Shown here: piece by piece, positions 5,927-13,072 of the stretch | Layout of the letters: each line of letters starts with the position of its first letter | Position numbering within the stretch: the stretch's first letter is position 1 | NCBI GenBank assembly: GCA_026967815.1 | Contig: JAPUUO010000009.1 | Coordinates: forward strand, 12,034-25,105 | Reading direction: 5' to 3' | DNA: 13,072 nt | From: Candidatus Bathyarchaeota archaeon | GTDB lineage: Archaea > Thermoproteota > Bathyarchaeia > Bathyarchaeales > Bathyarchaeaceae | Position numbers and translations under genes: made by a program | Notes under the pieces: generated by a model | Told to the model about the DNA's origin: nothing | The model's database searches: none | What the model saw: only the letters and a program-made list of their open reading frames with translations

Positions 5927-6060
5927 TAAAGATATAGCGTCTAGCTGGTTGTTTTAGCCACCATTTTCTTTGCGTCCTTCATCACCTTTTACAAAAAGGA
6001 AAAGGAGAGGGATTTCGGGTCATATCTCCTTTTGGTGGTAAGTTCAAATTAATCCCGAAC
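5927..6060 (+). ncRNA. Candidate structured leader or small RNA
   Basis: This gene-free stretch holds nested inverted repeats. Hairpin A pairs CCTTTT (5985-5990) with AAAAGG (5994-5999). Hairpin B begins on the next base and pairs AAAAGGAGA (6000-6008) with TCTCCTTTT (6025-6033), a nine-pair stem with a 16-base loop. An outer helix pairs CCACC (5958-5962) with GGTGG (6034-6038), closing around both. Together they could form a three-way junction. It matches no RNA family I recognise and was not scored for folding energy, so a chance fold remains possible. Confidence 0.25.
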
Positions 6061-6120
6061 ATCATCATTGAATATTGGTCTATTGTTCTATTCTTAGTAC
6101 GGTCTGTTCTAAAATGTAGC

Positions 6121-6129
6121 ATTAAATAA
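6121..6129 (+). promoter_or_regulatory. Candidate TATA box for the beta-propeller gene
   Basis: ATTAAATAA lies about 40 bases before the ATG at 6164. The transcript would begin near 6150, giving a leader of about 14 bases to the first ATG, or 26 bases to the ATG at 6176. Confidence 0.35.
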
Positions 6130-6163
6130 CTATTCACCCTAGTAAAATCCTAGAAACGCGTAT

Positions 6164-8032
6164 ATGTTGATGGTTATGAAAAAGAGAATTTTGTTTCTCG
6201 TCTTGTTTCTTGGAGTAGTCATTGTTGTGACTCAATTACCGTATCTAAACAAATTTAAAGTTAAAGGGCAATTCAACTTGAAGACGTTTTCATCCTTTGA
6301 AGAACTGAAAAGTTATTTGAGCGCAAGCAAGGAAATTGCTCCACATTACAATGACCCGTATTCGCTGTTGAGGAGGCAATATGGCCTAACAACAGAAAGC
6401 AGCCCTACTAAAACATTTGCTCTTGAAGACTACTCAAGAACAAACGTTCAAGTTGAAGGTGTAGACGAAGCAGATCTTGTAAAAACTGACGGAGAATTTA
6501 TCTATGTTGGTGCTGCTAAGAACATCACCATTCTGAAGGCATATCCTGCTGAAGAAGCAGAAATCCTCTCCCAGATAACGCTGAACGGAACTCTAAATGG
6601 CTTTTTCATAAGTGGAGATAACCTGGCAATATTGGAAGGAGATTTTGGGGCTTCCTATGAAACACTCTTGGCCACAACCTCTATCAAAGTTTACAATGTC
6701 ACAGACAAGATGACCCCCGTTCTAGAAAGAAACGTTTCCATAGACGGCTACTATTTCAATTCTAGAATGATAGATGACTACGTTTACACCTTGATAAATA
6801 GTCCAGCGTATAGCAGTGACAACGAGGTGATTCTTCCAAGAATTTATATCGACGATGAAGTTGAAGAAATACCTGCCTCTGCAGTCTACTACTCTAACGT
6901 CTCTGATCAGCACTACGTTTACACGTCTGTGCTTGCCCTAAACGTACACGATTACAATCAGGAACCAACACACGCAGCATTCTTGCTTGGGGCAACACGC
7001 AGTCTTTACGTTTCACTCGACAATTTTTACATAACCTTCCCTGACACCACGCCATTCTACACACTTCCATGGCAAAGATCATTCATCTACAAGACGGAGC
7101 AGACATTTATTCATAAGATTCACATAGAAAACGGCGAAATAGATTACATAGCAAGCGGGAAAGTGCCCGGTTACGTGCTTAACCAATTCTCCATGGACGA
7201 ATACAACAGTCACTTCAGAATAGCAACCACGATAGGACACGTCGCAAGAACCTCGGAACAAGCAACATCCCAAAACAACGTATACGTTCTAGACATCAAC
7301 CTCAACATTGCAGGAAAATTGGAAAACCTCGCTCCAGGAGAAAGGATCTATTCAGCCCGATTCATGGGAGACAGATGCTATCTTGTCACTTTCAGAAAAG
7401 TTGATCCCCTGTTCGTGTTAGACCTAAGAAATCCAAGCAACCCAAAGATTCTCGGTCAATTGAAGATAACAGGTTACTCAGACTACTTGCATCCCTATGA
7501 TGAAAACCACATAATAGGTGTAGGCAAAGAGACTGTGGCTGCAGAAGAAGGCAACTTCGCATGGTTCCAAGGAGTGAAAATCTCGCTTTTTGATGTCAGC
7601 AATGTTAATGAACCAAAGGAGGTAGCAAAATACGAAATCGGCGACAGAGGAACAGACTCCTTAGTCTTACGCGACCACAAGGCATTCCTATTTGATAAGT
7701 CAAAAAGTCTCCTAGTCCTACCTGTCTCGGTCGCAGAAATCGATGAGAGCAAATATCCTGACGGAATTCCTCCCAACACCTACGGAGACTACGTGTGGCA
7801 AGGCGCTTATGTGTTCAATATGTCAATAGAAGGAGGACTCGTCCTTAAAGGTGGAATCACCCACTCAGAAAATGACACTGACCTAACGAAAAGCGGCTAC
7901 TTCTTTTCTTCTCCCTATTCAGTGAGGAGAACTCTCTACATAGACAATATGCTCTACACGATTTCAGACAGAAAAATAAAGATGAACACTCTAGAAAATC
8001 TGAGCAAAGTCAACGAGATAACGCTTCCCTAA
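6164..8032 (+). CDS. Secreted Beta_propel domain protein
   Basis: A 622-residue exported protein. Residues 6-8 are basic (KKR) and 9-23 are hydrophobic, forming a signal peptide or N-terminal membrane anchor. The rest is extracellular-looking, with many NxS/T sites. The segment SRTNVQVEGVDEADLVKTDG (residues 91-110) is diagnostic of the Beta_propel family (Pfam), proteins with a C-terminal propeller distantly like WD40. Repeated strands of the form YLVTF...DPLFVLDLRNPSNP mark blades. The function in archaea is unknown; surface binding or cell-wall roles have been supposed. Three in-frame ATGs (6164, 6170, 6176) open the gene; 6176 (MKKRILF) is the most typical signal-peptide start. It stands alone, between the divergent lipid operon and the converging response-regulator operon. 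Confidence 0.92.
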   Translation: MLMVMKKRILFLVLFLGVVIVVTQLPYLNKFKVKGQFNLKTFSSFEELKSYLSASKEIAPHYNDPYSLLRRQYGLTTESSPTKTFALEDYSRTNVQVEGVDEADLVKTDGEFIYVGAAKNITILKAYPAEEAEILSQITLNGTLNGFFISGDNLAILEGDFGASYETLLATTSIKVYNVTDKMTPVLERNVSIDGYYFNSRMIDDYVYTLINSPAYSSDNEVILPRIYIDDEVEEIPASAVYYSNVSDQHYVYTSVLALNVHDYNQEPTHAAFLLGATRSLYVSLDNFYITFPDTTPFYTLPWQRSFIYKTEQTFIHKIHIENGEIDYIASGKVPGYVLNQFSMDEYNSHFRIATTIGHVARTSEQATSQNNVYVLDINLNIAGKLENLAPGERIYSARFMGDRCYLVTFRKVDPLFVLDLRNPSNPKILGQLKITGYSDYLHPYDENHIIGVGKETVAAEEGNFAWFQGVKISLFDVSNVNEPKEVAKYEIGDRGTDSLVLRDHKAFLFDKSKSLLVLPVSVAEIDESKYPDGIPPNTYGDYVWQGAYVFNMSIEGGLVLKGGITHSENDTDLTKSGYFFSSPYSVRRTLYIDNMLYTISDRKIKMNTLENLSKVNEITLP

Positions 8033-8307
8033 AAAAATATGCGTATTATACAATCAAAGCATCAAAACTGTTGGTGTAATTAGATTTGGGCACGTGATCA
8101 TAAGGAGAACCCGGCAAAGCAGACAAGGCTAATATGAACTTGAAATGTGCCGTCGCAAATCAATGGGTGGCTCTTTGAAGGAATCTAGTCTAGAAATGAT
8201 GGCTAAGATACTTTACACTCGAAACTTCTTTGCGCAAATGAGGGATCTATCTTTTACGAAGAAAACGGAGCTGAAAGATTGTAACTGCAAAGCGGCATGG
8301 TTGGGTA

Positions 8308-8781
8308 CTAGCGTGTTTTAGCAAGCGCCATATTTTTTTCTTCGTCTAATTCTCTGACTCGTGTTTTAATAAACTCCGCCACTTTCTCTTCACTGTACTT
8401 CTTTGCCTGCTCCTGCCGTTTTAGATGCTCCCTGATTGTGTAAAGAACTTCGTTCATGTTCAGAGGTTTTAGCATGTAGGCATCTGCATCCTTGTTTACA
8501 GCTTCTATTGCATTCTGCAGAGAAGGGTAGCCAGTCATGATGATTTTGATCATTCTTGGCGTCGTCTCTTTCAGAGTGGTCAACAGTTTGGTGCCTTCCA
8601 TATCTGGGAGCCGAATGTCTATCAATAACAGATTGTAAAATCTAGTTTTGGATCTTTCGATTGCCTCTTTTCCGTTTTTCGCAGTATCAACAACATATCC
8701 CTTTTCTTCGAGTATGGTCACTAGGGTTTTCCTTATGCTTTCGTCGTCGTCAACAACAAGGATTCTGGCATGTTCTGCCAT
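8308..8781 (-). CDS. Single-domain response regulator
   Basis: A 157-residue CheY-like receiver protein, the phosphate acceptor for the adjacent histidine kinase. The acidic pocket is D11-D12-D13, the phosphoacceptor is D55 (LLIDIRLPD), the switch pair is T83 and Y102, and the catalytic lysine is K105 (in MLKPL). After the receiver (about residues 5-122) comes a charged coiled-coil tail of about 35 residues instead of a DNA-binding domain. It probably works through protein contacts. The start has a perfect ribosome site, GGAGGTGA, six bases upstream. That site lies inside the end of the kinase gene, and the two genes overlap by 49 bases. It is the last gene of the operon. Confidence 0.95.
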   Translation of the reverse strand: MAEHARILVVDDDESIRKTLVTILEEKGYVVDTAKNGKEAIERSKTRFYNLLLIDIRLPDMEGTKLLTTLKETTPRMIKIIMTGYPSLQNAIEAVNKDADAYMLKPLNMNEVLYTIREHLKRQEQAKKYSEEKVAEFIKTRVRELDEEKNMALAKTR

Positions 8782-11033
8782 TTTTCTTCACCTCCTCCTA
8801 TTTTCGGTTTTATTGGAAGCGTTACCATGAAGGTTGTGCCTTTCCCAATCTTGCTTTCAACAAGAATTTTTCCGTTGTGCGCTTCGACAATACGCTTGCA
8901 AATAGGCAAGCCTAATCCCATGCCTTTCGCTTTTGTCGTGAAAAATGGAACCCAAATCTTTTCTGAAATGTCCTTCGGCATGCCTGTTCCCGTGTCACTG
9001 AAGACGATTGCTATACTATCGCCTGATGTCTTGCTGGTAATTGTGAGTATGCCGCCTTCAGGCATCGAATCAATTGCATTTCTGATGATGTTGGCAAAAA
9101 CTCTTTTCATTTTTTCTACGTCAACTTTGATTTTTGGTTCATCCTCAGTTAAGTCCAATATTCGAATGTTTTCCGGAATCTTGACTAAAGTCAACACGTC
9201 TTCTGTAGCTGATTTCGGGGTAGTTTCTAACAGCTCCAATCGTATCTCCCCTGAATAAGCTAGAAGATCGTTGACGATTTTATTGGAGTATTCTACACCT
9301 TTTTCAATGAGCTCCAACATCTCTATCGTTTTCTGATCAGTTTTTGGACTGAACTTTGTTTTTACATAGTATGTAGCCCCACCGATGCTCGTCAATGGAT
9401 TCCGTAGATCATGTCCTACCATAGCGGCTACTTCTCCAATGGCAGCAAGCCTTTCAGATTTGATTAGCCTTTCTTGGGCTTCCATCAGTTCTTTCGTTCG
9501 CTGTTTCACTTTTAGTTCGAGTTGATCTGCATATTCCTTGACTTTGTTTTTCGCATTGTCTAGCTGCTGAATAAGCTGAGCATTCTCGATGGCTACAGCC
9601 GCTTGATACAAGAACAGTCTCAACGGCATAAGCGAATCCATCGTGGGCCGTCGACCATTCGAAGGATCATCCATACTTATGACCCCTACAATTCGTCCTT
9701 CAAGCAGGCGAAGGGGTGCATAGAGCATATCTTGAGGATGCCAGTCAACCATTTCATCCAGCGCCAGTTTACTTGGAATCCCTGAATAGGTAGTCGCTTT
9801 CTCAATTGGAACACTAGCCGGAACACCGTGAACGTTTTCCCGAACCCAAGAGTCACTCCAAGGCAAATAATAGAACTCACCGATTCTGAATTGATTATAC
9901 CTTGGACCGAAACGTTCACGCCAAACATTCCCAGGTGACTTCCTTTCTAGAAGGAGCTTAATCTCGTTCTTTGTCAAACCTTCCGTTACAAGATCAGTAA
10001 TCTCCAAGTTTTCATCTCTCACTGAAATAACAACTCTTCGCCAACCGAGCTCTTTAATTGCCTCGGCGACTGTCTGCAACCGCTGACGCAAATCAGTAGA
10101 ACTCATCATTCTAGTCGAGGCATTCATCAGTGAAGTTAATTGGCTGGAGCGCTTCTCAATTTCTCGTCTCTTTTCTAGGTTGCTGATGACTGTTGCAGCA
10201 TGCGAAGCTAAGATTTGAAGCAGTGTCATGTCCTTTGGGTTAAAAGCTTCCAATTTTCTGCTTTCTACATTTAAGACCCCAAGAATTTTGTCTTCTGTCA
10301 CAACTGGAACCGCAAGTTCTGAGCGAATACCCGGAACACCTTCGACATAATCTTTATTTTTCTCTGTATCAAAAACGAGAATTGGTTTATGCGTATTTGC
10401 TGCCCTTACGGTAACGCCTTTCTTTGTTCCATCTAACGGTAATTCTAGATGCAATGATGAAGGGTATCCTCGTTGTCGTGCAACTCGAAGGTTACTTTCA
10501 TCGATTATCATGAACGTTGCATGTTCAAAACCTAACGTTCTTTCCATGGCATCTAAAGTCAATTCGTAAACTTGTTGAAGATTGTTTATCGTGCTCAGCT
10601 TTCGGGCAAACGAGTTCAAAGCCGCAATATTTCTTGATTCTGTGATGTCTCGCACAATTCCGAGACAACCAATGACTTTGTCATCTCCGATCAGCGGTAA
10701 CGAAATAACCTCAACGGGAATCTTTTTGTTGGTAGATGTTTTGAGTTCCAACTCTATTCTAATTGTTTTTCTTCTGGTTACATTCAGAAAGCCTTTAATT
10801 GCCTTAGGTAAGCTTTTGGCTGAAACAACCTTTCGGAAGGATTTTCCAACGAAATCTTTCAACTCGTACCCAGTTAGTTCTTCTGATTTACGGTTGGCAG
10901 CAACAAAACGTCCATGCTTGTCTAGAATGTAAATGGTGTCGCTGGCGTTTTTGAACAAGAATTCAAAAGCTTCAGCAAAGGAGATATTCTCAGAGAAAGA
11001 TTCGGTCAACATTTTGTCATCATTTGATCGCAT
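8733..11033 (-). CDS. Cytoplasmic PAS-GAF-GAF sensor histidine kinase
   Basis: A 766-residue two-component sensor kinase with no membrane segment, so it probably senses an internal signal. In order: PAS domain (about 20-133); GAF domain (about 137-288); a second, longer GAF-like domain (about 298-488) with an aromatic insert (FYYLPWSDSW, 387-396); a coiled coil (490-530); the dimerisation/phosphoacceptor domain with H541 in VGHDLRNPL; and the ATPase domain with N652 (N box), D680-TGTG (G1), FF at 697-698 (F box) and GMGLGL (704-709, G2). All catalytic boxes are present. The ATG at 11033 lies 28 bases inside the upstream NitrOD5-like gene; an ATG at 11012 overlaps that gene's stop and is a good alternative. 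The response regulator downstream is the likely partner. Confidence 0.96.
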   Translation of the reverse strand: MRSNDDKMLTESFSENISFAEAFEFLFKNASDTIYILDKHGRFVAANRKSEELTGYELKDFVGKSFRKVVSAKSLPKAIKGFLNVTRRKTIRIELELKTSTNKKIPVEVISLPLIGDDKVIGCLGIVRDITESRNIAALNSFARKLSTINNLQQVYELTLDAMERTLGFEHATFMIIDESNLRVARQRGYPSSLHLELPLDGTKKGVTVRAANTHKPILVFDTEKNKDYVEGVPGIRSELAVPVVTEDKILGVLNVESRKLEAFNPKDMTLLQILASHAATVISNLEKRREIEKRSSQLTSLMNASTRMMSSTDLRQRLQTVAEAIKELGWRRVVISVRDENLEITDLVTEGLTKNEIKLLLERKSPGNVWRERFGPRYNQFRIGEFYYLPWSDSWVRENVHGVPASVPIEKATTYSGIPSKLALDEMVDWHPQDMLYAPLRLLEGRIVGVISMDDPSNGRRPTMDSLMPLRLFLYQAAVAIENAQLIQQLDNAKNKVKEYADQLELKVKQRTKELMEAQERLIKSERLAAIGEVAAMVGHDLRNPLTSIGGATYYVKTKFSPKTDQKTIEMLELIEKGVEYSNKIVNDLLAYSGEIRLELLETTPKSATEDVLTLVKIPENIRILDLTEDEPKIKVDVEKMKRVFANIIRNAIDSMPEGGILTITSKTSGDSIAIVFSDTGTGMPKDISEKIWVPFFTTKAKGMGLGLPICKRIVEAHNGKILVESKIGKGTTFMVTLPIKPKIGGGEEKWQNMPESLLLTTTKA

Positions 11034-11386
11034 TGAACTATTTCCCTCGCTGTCTTACTAGCTCGTTTTTTCTCCAGAAAACCTCTTTTAGCTGCTTTCA
11101 CATATTCAGCAAATGTTAAATCTGATGATTCCCGCCAAACGAAAACACCCTCTATCTTTTCGTGAAGACGTTTCATGAAAAGAATTTCTAGAAAATTGGC
11201 TCCCAACCCAAAGAACTTCTCAATTGCATCCTCGAAAACCTCGATTTTACATGGAATTTCCTGTTTTTTGACATTGAAGTTTTTCTCTAGATGGAAATAA
11301 ATCGCCTGCATAGAGGATTGCCCCAACGAAGACAAACCCTCGTCTACTGCTTCAAGCAGAAGTTTTTCGAAGTCGTGTTTAAGCAT
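11006..11386 (-). CDS. NitrOD5-like small protein, first gene of kinase operon
   Basis: A 126-residue soluble, helical protein. Residues 4-75 contain SSLGQSSMQAIYFHLEKNF followed by KKQEIPCKIEVFEDAIEKFF and LGANFLEILFMKRLHEKI. This matches from memory an archaeal domain called NitrOD5, found with two-component systems. The remaining tail (about 76-126) is basic. The frame is open to 11512, but the ATG at 11386 is preceded by AGGAGG with an eight-base spacer, and a TATA-like element lies at 11443-11450, inside the longer version. The 3' end overlaps the histidine kinase gene by 28 bases, so the two are coupled. It may be a sensor, adaptor or output partner of the kinase; the exact role is unknown. 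A paralogue lies at 3024-3365. Confidence 0.85.
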   Translation of the reverse strand: MLKHDFEKLLLEAVDEGLSSLGQSSMQAIYFHLEKNFNVKKQEIPCKIEVFEDAIEKFFGLGANFLEILFMKRLHEKIEGVFVWRESSDLTFAEYVKAAKRGFLEKKRASKTAREIVQCDQMMTKC

Positions 11387-11442
11387 TGGTGATTCCTCCT
11401 GGCAAACAGGCGTCATAGTCTTGGAAATACTTCTAGGATGAG

Positions 11443-11450
11443 CAAATAAA
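11443..11450 (-). promoter_or_regulatory. Candidate TATA box for the signalling operon
   Basis: The minus strand reads CGATTTATTTGC around these positions. Transcription would start near 11420, about 34 bases before the ATG at 11386 and upstream of its AGGAGG site. The divergent cohesin-dockerin gene starts at 11566, so this 179-base gap serves both directions. Confidence 0.35.
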
Positions 11451-11565
11451 TCGATTATGAATATTTGATTCAGATTATGAATTTCTGGATGACCACTCGA
11501 AGATTGTTTCATAAATCATAAATGTGATTATGACATATCTAATACTCAAGAAAGGAGAACAGAAT

Positions 11566-12249
11566 GTGAATAACAAAACAATCTCAGGAATAATTCTGGT
11601 ATTCATACTGATAAACATTCCAACATTAACATTTAATCTGGTAACCGTTCAGGCTTTTTCTGAGCCTATTATCTTTGTGGATCCTGCTGCATGCATTGTG
11701 GACGTAGACGAAACCTTCACGGTTAACATAAACGTTGAGAACGTTGCTGACTTAATCTCATATGAGAGTAAACTGGGATTCAACAAGACCATTCTGGAGC
11801 CCATTGCGGTTGAAGAAGGATCTTTCATAAGAGAGCAAACACCTTCGCCTCTGGGAACGTTTTTTCTTTCTATCATCGAAGACGATTTCGTCCATGTAGC
11901 CTGCGTAACCTTGGGGAACTATTCTGGAGTGAGCGGCAGTGGATCCCTTTTCAACGTAACCTTCAACGCAACAAAGACTGGAACATCCAATCTTCACCTG
12001 TACGATTCCATTCTGCTGGATTCGAGTGTAACACAAATAGTTCATGACCCAGCAGACGGCGAAGTTCTCGTGACTATGCCTGGTGACGTTAACAACGATG
12101 GGGTAGTAAATGTGTTAGACTTAACCATAGTTTCATTGTCCTATGGGACTTTTGAGGGTGAACCGGACTATAACCCAGATGCGGACATAAATGAAGATGG
12201 TATAGTAGATATGAGAGACCTGGCAAAAGTTGCTAGAAATTTGGTATAA
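11566..12249 (+). CDS. Secreted cohesin-dockerin protein
   Basis: A 227-residue exported protein. An N-terminal signal peptide (hydrophobic 7-28, probable cleavage after A30 in VQA) is followed by a cohesin-like beta-sandwich (about 36-170) with several NxS/T sites. A type I dockerin (172-227) follows, with two calcium loops: D174-x-N176-x-D178-G and D185, then D207-x-N209-x-D211-G and D218. In bacterial cellulosomes, cohesin and dockerin bind each other to assemble extracellular complexes; in archaea the role is unknown. I use GTG at 11566 because GGAGA lies seven bases upstream and it gives a standard signal peptide. An ATG at 11524 in the same frame lies in the likely promoter (TAAATCATAAATG, about 11515). 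Confidence 0.9.
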   Translation: MNNKTISGIILVFILINIPTLTFNLVTVQAFSEPIIFVDPAACIVDVDETFTVNINVENVADLISYESKLGFNKTILEPIAVEEGSFIREQTPSPLGTFFLSIIEDDFVHVACVTLGNYSGVSGSGSLFNVTFNATKTGTSNLHLYDSILLDSSVTQIVHDPADGEVLVTMPGDVNNDGVVNVLDLTIVSLSYGTFEGEPDYNPDADINEDGIVDMRDLAKVARNLV

Positions 12250-12266
12250 ATAGAGTATCAACCTCC

Positions 12267-12273
12267 TTTTTTT
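12267..12273 (+). terminator. T tract after the cohesin-dockerin gene
   Basis: Seven consecutive T residues lie 18 bases past the stop at 12249. Runs of T in the non-template strand are sufficient for intrinsic termination by archaeal RNA polymerase, so this is the likely transcript end. No stem precedes it. Confidence 0.5.
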
Positions 12274-12472
12274 AACTATATCCTCTTGTTCACACGTCTT
12301 TGAGAAATCCTTGATTGTGTCAGAGCTAGTCGTATCTATGGAATGAACCATACTCATACACGAGCGGAGTTGTTGAGAGAGAAAGAGCGCCAGAACTTGC
12401 GTACGTATCTATGGTGTGGATGAAAGAAAAAGCAGGTGTCTGATGTGTACTGTATCTTCCTTGATATTTTAT

Positions 12473-12868
12473 TCATTTCATTCTTGACCTATAATTCTGC
12501 GCGCGCACGGCAAGTAGCCCCAGCCACCATATATTTTCTGAAAGCCAATCCAAGAAAGCTAGGCTAGTCCACCACCATACACATCCTTCTTCATCCTGAA
12601 GCAAAACACCTGCTCCCTGTGCGATAGCTCCCAAGACTATGCCAACCGCACCGCCGATTACCGCTCCGTATGACCCACCTACCACTACACCAATAGCGAT
12701 GCCGACGACACCACACACAGCAACCACACCAATTTGGGCTATTTCCGAAGTATCATGGTCAATTTGGACATGATAGAGATTACCGCCTTCTTTGCTCCAT
12801 CCACTGTAAGAAGATCTTCCACTCGCTGGCGTATGTACCCGCGACTGAGAACTGCTTACTGCAGACAC
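12473..12868 (-). CDS. Glycine-zipper membrane protein with WWW motif
   Basis: A 131-residue protein. Residues 1-43 are polar, with a Ser-rich start and YSGWSKEGGN (21-30). Residues 44-90 form one long hydrophobic stretch with Gly at 47, 53, 56, 60, 64, 65, 68, 72, 73, 76, 80, 85 and 87. This glycine-zipper pattern suits tightly packed helices, probably a hairpin of two. A short acidic link (QDEEGC) precedes an aromatic helix with W98-W99-W100 and W114-W115. No named family is recognised; a pore-forming or small surface protein is speculation. The start GTG has no ribosome site, but a GTATATT element lies about 40 bases upstream. The frame stays open 40 codons further up without a start codon, to a TAG. 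Confidence 0.5.
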   Translation of the reverse strand: MSAVSSSQSRVHTPASGRSSYSGWSKEGGNLYHVQIDHDTSEIAQIGVVAVCGVVGIAIGVVVGGSYGAVIGGAVGIVLGAIAQGAGVLLQDEEGCVWWWTSLAFLDWLSENIWWLGLLAVRAQNYRSRMK

Positions 12869-12959
12869 GTTGTTACAGTGAGAATAGGGTTTTCTGCAGG
12901 AATATACTCGCTGTACGCTGACTAATCCGAATCTGCTTCCACGCGCGTCATATTCGACC

Positions 12960-13072
12960 TCACAGTCTTTTGTCTCGCCATTCTGCTTCTACGTAATCAG
13001 GTATGCGAGTGGGCTTTTCTCGAGTTCTGGGTTTCCAAAAGCCGTTATAGAAACTTATGGCCAATAAGCCCA
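12960..13072 (-). CDS. C-terminal end of an unrecognised protein (partial)
   Basis: The gene enters from beyond the right edge; only the last 36 codons and the TGA stop are seen (complete codons 13070-12960). The peptide has a short hydrophobic part (GLLAISFYNGFW) followed by a basic and charged tail (KPRTREKPTRIPDYVEAEWR). This could be the last helix and cytoplasmic tail of a membrane protein. The frame is chosen for its natural composition; the other two minus frames are also largely open, so this call is uncertain. It lies 91 bases upstream of the glycine-zipper gene, same strand. Confidence 0.42.
   Translation of the reverse strand, partial: GLLAISFYNGFWKPRTREKPTRIPDYVEAEWRDKRL

Noticed and set aside
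6034..6056. Possible tRNA T-arm (GTTCAAATT)
   Set aside because: The flanking bases do not pair as a T stem and no acceptor or anticodon arm can be built around it.
8163..8321. 52-codon plus-strand ORF starting MGGSLKES
   Set aside because: No ribosome site or TATA box at good spacing, no motif, and it runs into the end of the response-regulator gene. Cannot be supported.
8770..9258. 162-codon plus-strand ORF opposite the histidine kinase
   Set aside because: Antisense of the conserved ATPase domain; low-complexity Ser/Ile/Phe composition typical of a shadow.
12133..12357. 74-codon minus-strand ORF at the end of the cohesin-dockerin gene
   Set aside because: It reads across the dockerin coding sequence and the T-tract terminator; no motif.
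1..13072. CRISPR array, insertion sequence, integrase or attachment site
   Set aside because: No regularly spaced repeats, no transposase or recombinase motif, and no long terminal inverted repeats were seen on either strand.

Overview
The window is best read as a piece of an archaeal chromosome. The strongest taxonomic evidence is a UbiA-family digeranylgeranylglyceryl-phosphate synthase, an enzyme of ether-lipid synthesis. Supporting evidence is the set of TATA-box promoters about 25-40 bases upstream of starts, GGTG/GGAGG ribosome sites, frequent TTG/GTG starts, and two copies of a small protein resembling the archaeal NitrOD5 signalling domain. The mix with cohesin/dockerin and Beta_propel secreted proteins suggests a Bathyarchaeia/Thermoproteota-type lineage, but that placement is inference.

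Layout. Positions 1-1311 hold small proteins, four of them unrelated CxxC...CxxC zinc ribbons, one fused to two membrane helices. Positions 1486-2585 hold a C_GCAxxG_C_C redox-type protein followed directly by an Aag/MPG-type 3-methyladenine DNA glycosylase. Positions 2586-3044 hold no full-length gene: a decayed, probably rubrerythrin-derived reading frame on the minus strand and a short helical ORF on the plus strand. A lone NitrOD5-like protein follows on the minus strand (3024-3365).

Positions 5760-3629 (minus) form a tight three-gene lipid operon with 4-base gaps: DGGGP synthase, a dolichol/phytol-kinase-type CTP-dependent membrane kinase, and a divergent thymidylate-kinase-like P-loop kinase. 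Together they could form a prenol salvage line feeding the prenyltransferase. The region 5761-6163 carries divergent promoters and a potentially folded transcript, then a secreted Beta_propel-domain protein (6164-8032). Positions 8033-8307 show no convincing gene.

Positions 11386-8308 (minus) are a three-gene signalling operon with overlapping genes: NitrOD5-like protein, PAS-GAF-GAF histidine kinase, single-domain response regulator. A divergent promoter region separates it from a secreted cohesin-dockerin protein (11566-12249) ending at a T tract. The right end (12250-13072) has a glycine-zipper membrane protein and the C-terminal end of a further unrecognised gene, both on the minus strand. 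No rRNA, tRNA, CRISPR array, transposase or integrase was found.
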